Of a stretch of DNA of 64,000 nt, positions 60,332 to 64,000 are shown piece after piece. Within the stretch, counting starts at the first letter, position 1. Each line of letters begins with the position of its first letter. A model generated the notes under the pieces. The model was given only the letters and a program-made list of their open reading frames with translations. It searched no databases and was not told the origin of the DNA. A program made the translations under genes and the position numbers. Origin of the DNA: Clostridiales bacterium (GTDB lineage: Bacteria; Bacillota; Clostridia; Christensenellales; Pumilibacteraceae); assembly GCA_022508485.1 (NCBI GenBank), contig JAFLVD010000009.1:2771-66770 (forward strand), given 5' to 3'.

Positions 60332-61219
60332 ATGTCTGCAGTAAGAAAAGGCGGATTGGGTAAAGGGCTGGGCGCGCTTCTAAGCGATATCGAAAACGAG
60401 TCGTCGTACGGCGGCGGCCCCGACGGCCCGGTTAACGAGCTTCCCATCTCGGAAATCGATCCCAATATCGACCAGCCCCGTAAGGAGTTTGACGACGACG
60501 CCCTTTCCGCGCTCGTCGAGAGTATTAAAACGCACGGCGTTATTACGCCGCTTGTCGTTACGCCCAAGCCCGATGGCAGATATCTTATTATCGCCGGCGA
60601 GCGCCGTTACCGCGCCGCTAAGGCCGCCGGCCTCGATACTGTGCCCGTGTGCGTTAGGGATTGTACGCCCGTTCAAATTGACGAGCTGTCGCTGATAGAA
60701 AACATTCAGCGCGAGGACCTAAATCCTATGGAAGTCGCGCAGGCGATTAAAAAACTGATGGACGACTACGGTTATACTCAGGAACGCGCCGCCGAGCGTA
60801 TCGGCAAAGCGCGCCCCACCGTCGCCAACCTTTTAAGACTTTTAGAGCTTACGGACGCCGTTCAAAAGCTCGTTTCTTCCGGCAGGCTTTCCGCCGGACA
60901 TGCGCGCTGCCTGGTAGTTATTTCCGACCCCGACAAGCAGCTCGAGCTTGCCGAAAAAGGCTGCGACGACAAAATGAGCGTGCGCGAGTTTGAAAAGCTT
61001 GTCAAAAACACTAAAAACCCCCAAAAACAAAAGCCCACGCCGCAGATCGGCCTCGAACTTAAAGACATGATAGTGCGTATGCAGCGCACCTTCGGAACAA
61101 AAGTCAGTCTGCTCGGTAATGACAATAAAGGGCGTATATTTATAGATTACTATAATCCCGACGACCTCGCTCGTCTCGAAAGCATGCTTTCCTTCTTGGA
61201 AAATAATTACAATAAGTAA
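60332..61219 (+). CDS. parB: Chromosome-partitioning protein ParB
   Basis: ParB is a CTP-dependent clamp that loads at parS and spreads to organise and segregate the origin region. The 295-residue protein has the N-terminal ParA-contact segment (GGLGKGLGALL) and the ParB/Srx domain with the arginine patch GERRYRAAK near residue 90. It also has the ENIQREDLNPMEVAQAI motif, the helix-turn-helix around YTQERAAERIGKARPTVANLLRLL, and a C-terminal dimerisation part. AACGGAGG precedes the ATG. parA is not adjacent. Two parS-like sites lie directly downstream. Confidence 0.96.
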   Translation: MSAVRKGGLGKGLGALLSDIENESSYGGGPDGPVNELPISEIDPNIDQPRKEFDDDALSALVESIKTHGVITPLVVTPKPDGRYLIIAGERRYRAAKAAGLDTVPVCVRDCTPVQIDELSLIENIQREDLNPMEVAQAIKKLMDDYGYTQERAAERIGKARPTVANLLRLLELTDAVQKLVSSGRLSAGHARCLVVISDPDKQLELAEKGCDDKMSVREFEKLVKNTKNPQKQKPTPQIGLELKDMIVRMQRTFGTKVSLLGNDNKGRIFIDYYNPDDLARLESMLSFLENNYNK

Positions 61220-61237
61220 CTTTTCCGTCAAACAAAA

Positions 61238-61253
61238 TGTTCCACATGGAACA
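61238..61253. promoter_or_regulatory. parS: parS site 1
   Basis: TGTTCCACATGGAACA differs from the Bacillus parS form TGTTNCACGTGAAACA at two positions. It begins 19 nt after the parB stop. Confidence 0.85.
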
Positions 61254-61278
61254 TTTTAAGTTAAATCGGTCAAGATAA

Positions 61279-61315
61279 AAGGCTCGACAAAATTAAATGT
61301 CGAGCCTTATTTTTT
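61279..61315 (+). terminator. Terminator of parB
   Basis: AAGGCTCGACA/TGTCGAGCCTT, an 11-bp stem with an A-rich loop followed by ATTTTTT, located between the two parS sites. Confidence 0.9.
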
Positions 61316-61349
61316 GCCGAAAAATCCAAAGCGCAGTGTAAAATATAAT

Positions 61350-61365
61350 TGTTCCACATGAAACA
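61350..61365. promoter_or_regulatory. parS: parS site 2
   Basis: TGTTCCACATGAAACA differs from the Bacillus consensus at one position only. It lies 112 bp after site 1. Confidence 0.88.
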
Positions 61366-61452
61366 TTTTGCCTATTTATATATGCGCAGGTATCCATATA
61401 AGCGAGTGCATATAGGAAAGAATGCGCACGTATAAAATAGCGATGATAATAA

Positions 61453-62706
61453 CTACTTTTTACGGCCGATGTCGATATTGTCCTCTTTACGGTTGCGCAA
61501 AGCTTTTACGGGGTGTTCTGAAACGGTATAGCGGTAGTCCTCCCCGAATTCGGCGATATAGGAATCGATTACCTTATGGCTGGCCACAACGGACGGATTT
61601 TTGTTAACGGCGTTGTTATATCTGAAATACTCGTAGCTGTCGGGAACGTTGGCGATATCGGTGTACTCTTCGAGCACAGCGGTGTTTGTAATTGTGTTTT
61701 TAAGAATGTTGCGGATATAGTTTTTGTTCTTTTCGTAGTTGTCGTTAAAGGTTAAGAGCTTGGGGAATTCTCCGTCGGGGATAACCTGTGCCCATTCCTT
61801 CTTCTCATACTTTTGAAGAAGCTCTACGGCGTAATGCAGATGGGACAATTCCTGCTCAAAGTGCGCGGTCCAAATCTTTTTGGCGACGTCGTTGCTCTCT
61901 TCCGTCATTGCCGAGTAGTAAAGGTAACATTCGGCGTACTCGTGCATTAGCAGACATTCGAGCGGCGTTGTGGTAGAATCCATAAGCGACTCGTACTGGG
62001 TAACGTGCTGTTCCTCCACCATTCCGATTTCCAAAAAGAGCTTTCGGCCAAGATCGGACGAGGGATAGAACGTGCCGAGGTTCATATAAAAGTTCATTGT
62101 TTGCTGCTCGGCCGCGGTAATAATCATAGTGTTCAGCTTGGTGGATATGGGCGAGGTGGGCGGAATCGCGCGGCGAACGTCGTCAAAAGGGTGTCGGTGT
62201 TCGGCAATCGTCGGTCTGCCCGGCATAATCTCGGTGTAAGAGCCGACAAGCTTTTCGCCGGCAACGCCCTGCTCCATTTCGAGAAGATCGCTGAAACGGT
62301 ATAGGTGGTCGAAGTCCTCGAGAAGAGCAAAGTCGAGGGCGGCTTTAACGTACTTATTCTTTTCGTTTTGAGCGAGAATAGCGGTAAGATCGACCGCAAG
62401 CTGCTCGTAGGATATCGTCGTTTCCAGCATTGACTCGTCCTTCGGCTTAAAGAACGAAATGCGTTTTTGCTGCTGTTGCTCCATTCGACGAAGAAGCCCG
62501 ACGTCGCGCCGCAGGTCGTTGTTTGTCGTGTTGCGAGCGAGATTATGCATAAACCAGCATTGCTCGAACTCGGTCCCGTTTAAGAGAATGGTGCGGACCT
62601 TTGTGTAAGCGTCGGTATCGTGCTTGTTGTAAGCGGTCGGGTAGAGCTTCTTCCAATCGGAAGTACATCTTTCTAATGAGTACGATTTTTCTTTGAACGG
62701 ATTCAT
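61453..62706 (-). CDS. Ferritin-like di-iron protein, unknown substrate
   Basis: The 417-residue protein shows long helices with carboxylate/His motifs of the ferritin-like superfamily: LLEDFDHLYRFSDLLE near residue 145, VEEQHVTQYESL near residue 235, LLMHEYAECYLYYSAM, and FEQELSHLHYAVELL near residue 290. Four such helices could form a di-metal bundle. The N-terminal 90 residues are helical and precede it. The reaction is unknown. ATG 62706 has GGAGGTGAAC directly upstream. It converges on the parS region and appears monocistronic. Confidence 0.78.
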   Translation of the reverse strand: MNPFKEKSYSLERCTSDWKKLYPTAYNKHDTDAYTKVRTILLNGTEFEQCWFMHNLARNTTNNDLRRDVGLLRRMEQQQQKRISFFKPKDESMLETTISYEQLAVDLTAILAQNEKNKYVKAALDFALLEDFDHLYRFSDLLEMEQGVAGEKLVGSYTEIMPGRPTIAEHRHPFDDVRRAIPPTSPISTKLNTMIITAAEQQTMNFYMNLGTFYPSSDLGRKLFLEIGMVEEQHVTQYESLMDSTTTPLECLLMHEYAECYLYYSAMTEESNDVAKKIWTAHFEQELSHLHYAVELLQKYEKKEWAQVIPDGEFPKLLTFNDNYEKNKNYIRNILKNTITNTAVLEEYTDIANVPDSYEYFRYNNAVNKNPSVVASHKVIDSYIAEFGEDYRYTVSEHPVKALRNRKEDNIDIGRKK

Positions 62707-62783
62707 GTTCACCTCCAAAGCCAATTATCGCCAACGATAAAAATTTTAAACATAACAACCCAAGCCACGCGATTGCTTATGAT

Positions 62784-62811
62784 ATTATAATAATTATATA
62801 AAGATAAACAA
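62784..62811 (-). promoter_or_regulatory. Possible sigma-A promoter of the ferritin-like gene
   Basis: TTGTTT, 16-bp spacer, TATAAT (62789-62784), about 78 nt upstream of ATG 62706. Confidence 0.5.
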
Positions 62812-62867
62812 ATAGATAAATTTATCATGAAGGAGGCGAGCGGCGAAAAATCCACAAAAAAGGCGGC

Positions 62868-62965
62868 GCGCTGAGACAGAAAATTTTCGAAAAAGAAAAA
62901 TTTTTCGGACGCTCGACGTTAAGCTAAACCGTCGGTTTAGAAAATCAAGATTTTTAGCAAAAAAT
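62868..62965. repeat. CTAAACCG-palindrome element, copy 3 (inverted)
   Basis: Read on the minus strand: an AAATC/GATTT block, CTAAACCGTCGGTTTAG (62940-62924), about 50 nt, then TTTTCTGTCTCAGCGCG. This is the same order as the copies at 54047 and 54364. The rest of the gene-free stretch 62707-63168 is AT-rich. Confidence 0.7.
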
Positions 62966-63057
62966 CGCAGAACAATTAGAGAAGACGTGAGACGTCGTGA
63001 GACGGAAAAATGAGATAAACCGTACAAAATTACATGGAAATGGTACAAAGGGGTATA

Positions 63058-63086
63058 ACGACAAATAAATAAACAAAAGCTATAAT
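63058..63086 (+). promoter_or_regulatory. Possible promoter of the small basic protein gene
   Basis: ACGACA, 17-bp spacer, perfect TATAAT (63081-63086), about 80 nt before ATG 63169. The -35 is weak. Confidence 0.45.
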
Positions 63087-63168
63087 CACAAGCCTAAAAC
63101 GGAAGTTTAATTCGGAAATGTTGCCGAAGCGAACGAGAGGTAGGTTTGAATATATAGGAGGTGCAAAA

Positions 63169-63270
63169 ATGACTAAGAATACCAAATCGTCTAAGTCCGG
63201 CAACAGCTCGAAGCAGACTGTAAGCGGAACGAAGTCGAAGAAGACGACTTCCACAAAGAATTGCAAATAA
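63169..63270 (+). CDS. 33-residue Lys/Ser/Thr-rich basic protein
   Basis: This small frame has a very strong ribosome-binding site (ATAGGAGGTG, 6 nt spacing) and encodes 33 residues made mostly of Lys, Ser and Thr. It opens MTKNTKSSKSGNSSKQ and has a single Cys near the end (STKNCK). A 12-bp stem-loop follows the stop. It has no hydrophobic segment and would be disordered and highly positive, as in nucleic-acid-binding peptides. I know no family. It is too short for usual gene finders, and the evidence for expression is only the translation and termination signals. Confidence 0.6.
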   Translation: MTKNTKSSKSGNSSKQTVSGTKSKKTTSTKNCK

Positions 63271-63285
63271 TCTTCTACATTAAAA

Positions 63286-63323
63286 AAATACCCGAGCAGC
63301 AAACGAGGAAAGCTCGGGTATTT
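63286..63323 (+). terminator. Stem-loop after the small basic protein gene
   Basis: AAATACCCGAGC/GCTCGGGTATTT, a 12-bp perfect stem with a 14-nt loop. The U-tract is short (TATTT), so termination strength is uncertain. Confidence 0.65.
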
Positions 63324-63325
63324 GC

Positions 63326-63354
63326 TTGCAAAAGAAAATAAAAAGGTATACAAT
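63326..63354 (+). promoter_or_regulatory. Sigma-A promoter of the RadC-like gene
   Basis: TTGCAA, 17-bp spacer, TACAAT (63349-63354), 24 nt before ATG 63379. Confidence 0.6.
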
Positions 63355-63378
63355 AACCGAAAAAAGTAAAGGCAACCA

Positions 63379-64000
63379 ATGAGAAAAGAGGTCGGACAAT
63401 ACGATAACGACGTAGACATACTTAATGCGATATTAAAGGCGCTGTACAGTGGGCCAAGAGCAGAGTTGGCGGAAAAATTGTTAAAAAGGTTCGGATCTTT
63501 TCAAGCGATTTTCCGCGCGTCGCAAGAGGATTTGCTTAGGGTAAAGGGCATGACGGAAACCTCGACAGCGTTCTTTTCCTCCGCAGTTGCCGAGTTTAGG
63601 CAGGCATTAAAGCGCGCGGTAAAGGATATAAAGCCGACAAGCGAATACGATTTAATCTATCTCGCAATCGCAATGGACACGGAAAGCGCCGAAAAATACA
63701 GAGTGCACATATACACGGACGCTAACGATAAAATAATAAAATGCGAAAAAATGATAAACGAAAGCATTAAAAAGACGGTTGGAATAGCGTGCGGAATAAA
63801 CGCAGCAAAAATGGCGATAGTGGATTACGGCAGACGAGAGAAGAAAAATCCGCCGGGGCAACCGGAATTAAGGTATATTGACGAAATCATAAAGCCGCTT
63901 AACGCCGTCGGGATAGAGTTTATAGATTACATAGATTATATAGGAAGTAAGTTTATCAGCCTTCGCGACGTAATAAACGGTCAAACGCGTTACAAGGAAT
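63379..64000 (+). CDS. RadC-like protein with degenerate JAMM domain (cut by window end)
   Basis: The 207 residues visible match RadC/UPF0758. The N-terminal helix-hairpin-helix part reads AELAEKLLKRFGSFQAIFRASQEDLLRVKGMTE, followed by a JAB/MPN-like region from about residue 95. In typical RadC this region carries HNHPSGDP...S...D as a zinc-protease-like site. Here the corresponding positions read VDYGRREKKNPPG and later IDYIDYIGSKFISL, so the paired histidines and the Asp-His are missing and metal binding is unlikely. AAAGG precedes ATG 63379. No stop occurs before the window ends. Confidence 0.75.
   Translation, partial: MRKEVGQYDNDVDILNAILKALYSGPRAELAEKLLKRFGSFQAIFRASQEDLLRVKGMTETSTAFFSSAVAEFRQALKRAVKDIKPTSEYDLIYLAIAMDTESAEKYRVHIYTDANDKIIKCEKMINESIKKTVGIACGINAAKMAIVDYGRREKKNPPGQPELRYIDEIIKPLNAVGIEFIDYIDYIGSKFISLRDVINGQTRYKE

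Noticed and set aside
1..64000. tRNA, rRNA, CRISPR arrays, IS elements and prophage genes
   Set aside because: None were seen on either strand by eye; short or degenerate tRNAs could still be missed without a covariance search.

Overview
The window is chromosomal DNA from a spore-forming-type Firmicute, most likely an uncultured member of the class Clostridia. The evidence is the S10-spc-alpha operon order with a KOW-domain gene between map and infA, zinc-type ribosomal proteins S14, S4 and L36, and the Bacillota sporulation genes yabP, yabQ, spmA and spmB. There is also an orphan Spo0A-effector-like gene, a DnaD/DnaC helicase-loading pair, mini-RNase III, and sigma-A promoters of the TTGACA-17-TATAAT type. 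The exact genus cannot be named from the sequence. I saw no rRNA, tRNA, CRISPR array, transposase or prophage genes.

Layout. 0-5.6 kb: tex, the yabPQ pair and a three-gene operon of unknown function, enclosed by a 50-bp inverted repeat. 5.9-9.5 kb: Spo0A-effector-like gene, luxS with two YbjN-like genes, spmAB and a small helical protein. 9.6-13 kb: P-loop kinase-like gene, ClC antiporter with an RCK_C domain, and a membrane protein. 13-17.4 kb: mrnC-thyX-rlmB-tpiA-gpmI operon, in which rlmB has no conventional start codon. 17.5-20.5 kb: nrdG behind a structured leader, a DegT-like aminotransferase, and a lipoprotein-like gene. 20.8-36.9 kb: a single ribosomal superoperon from rpsJ to rplQ, including secY, adk, map, infA and rpoA. 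37-45.9 kb: M18 aminopeptidase, acetyltransferase, glycosyltransferase, rarA-HAD-mntP operon and two membrane proteins. 45.9-53 kb: sbcDC, divergent from dnaD-dnaC. 53-54.5 kb: a 1.5-kb gene-free, T-rich, repeat-bearing stretch. 54.5-64 kb: small membrane protein, smpB, mnmE, rsmG, lepB, hydrolase-like protein, parB with two parS sites, ferritin-like protein, a 33-residue basic protein and a truncated RadC-like gene.

The mnmE/rsmG/parB/parS cluster suggests that the right end lies in the origin-proximal domain, but mnmG and parA are missing from their usual positions. Several gene-free islands share short repeats (MITE-like inverted elements, a CCTTCCCC hairpin repeat, a CACGAAGTGGCG repeat and a new element centred on CTAAACCGTCGGTTTAG).

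The observations most worth following are: (i) a 159-nt structured RNA or MITE in the nrdG leader, whose 15-bp closing stem keeps pairing through G-U wobbles only on the nrdG strand; (ii) rlmB, which reads intact only if translation starts at ATA overlapping the thyX stop; (iii) luxS, whose perfect sigma-A promoter places transcription initiation on its GTG start codon, with a 19-bp palindrome over the -10; (iv) sporulation genes with a CATA-type -10 directly before an ATG and no Shine-Dalgarno sequence.
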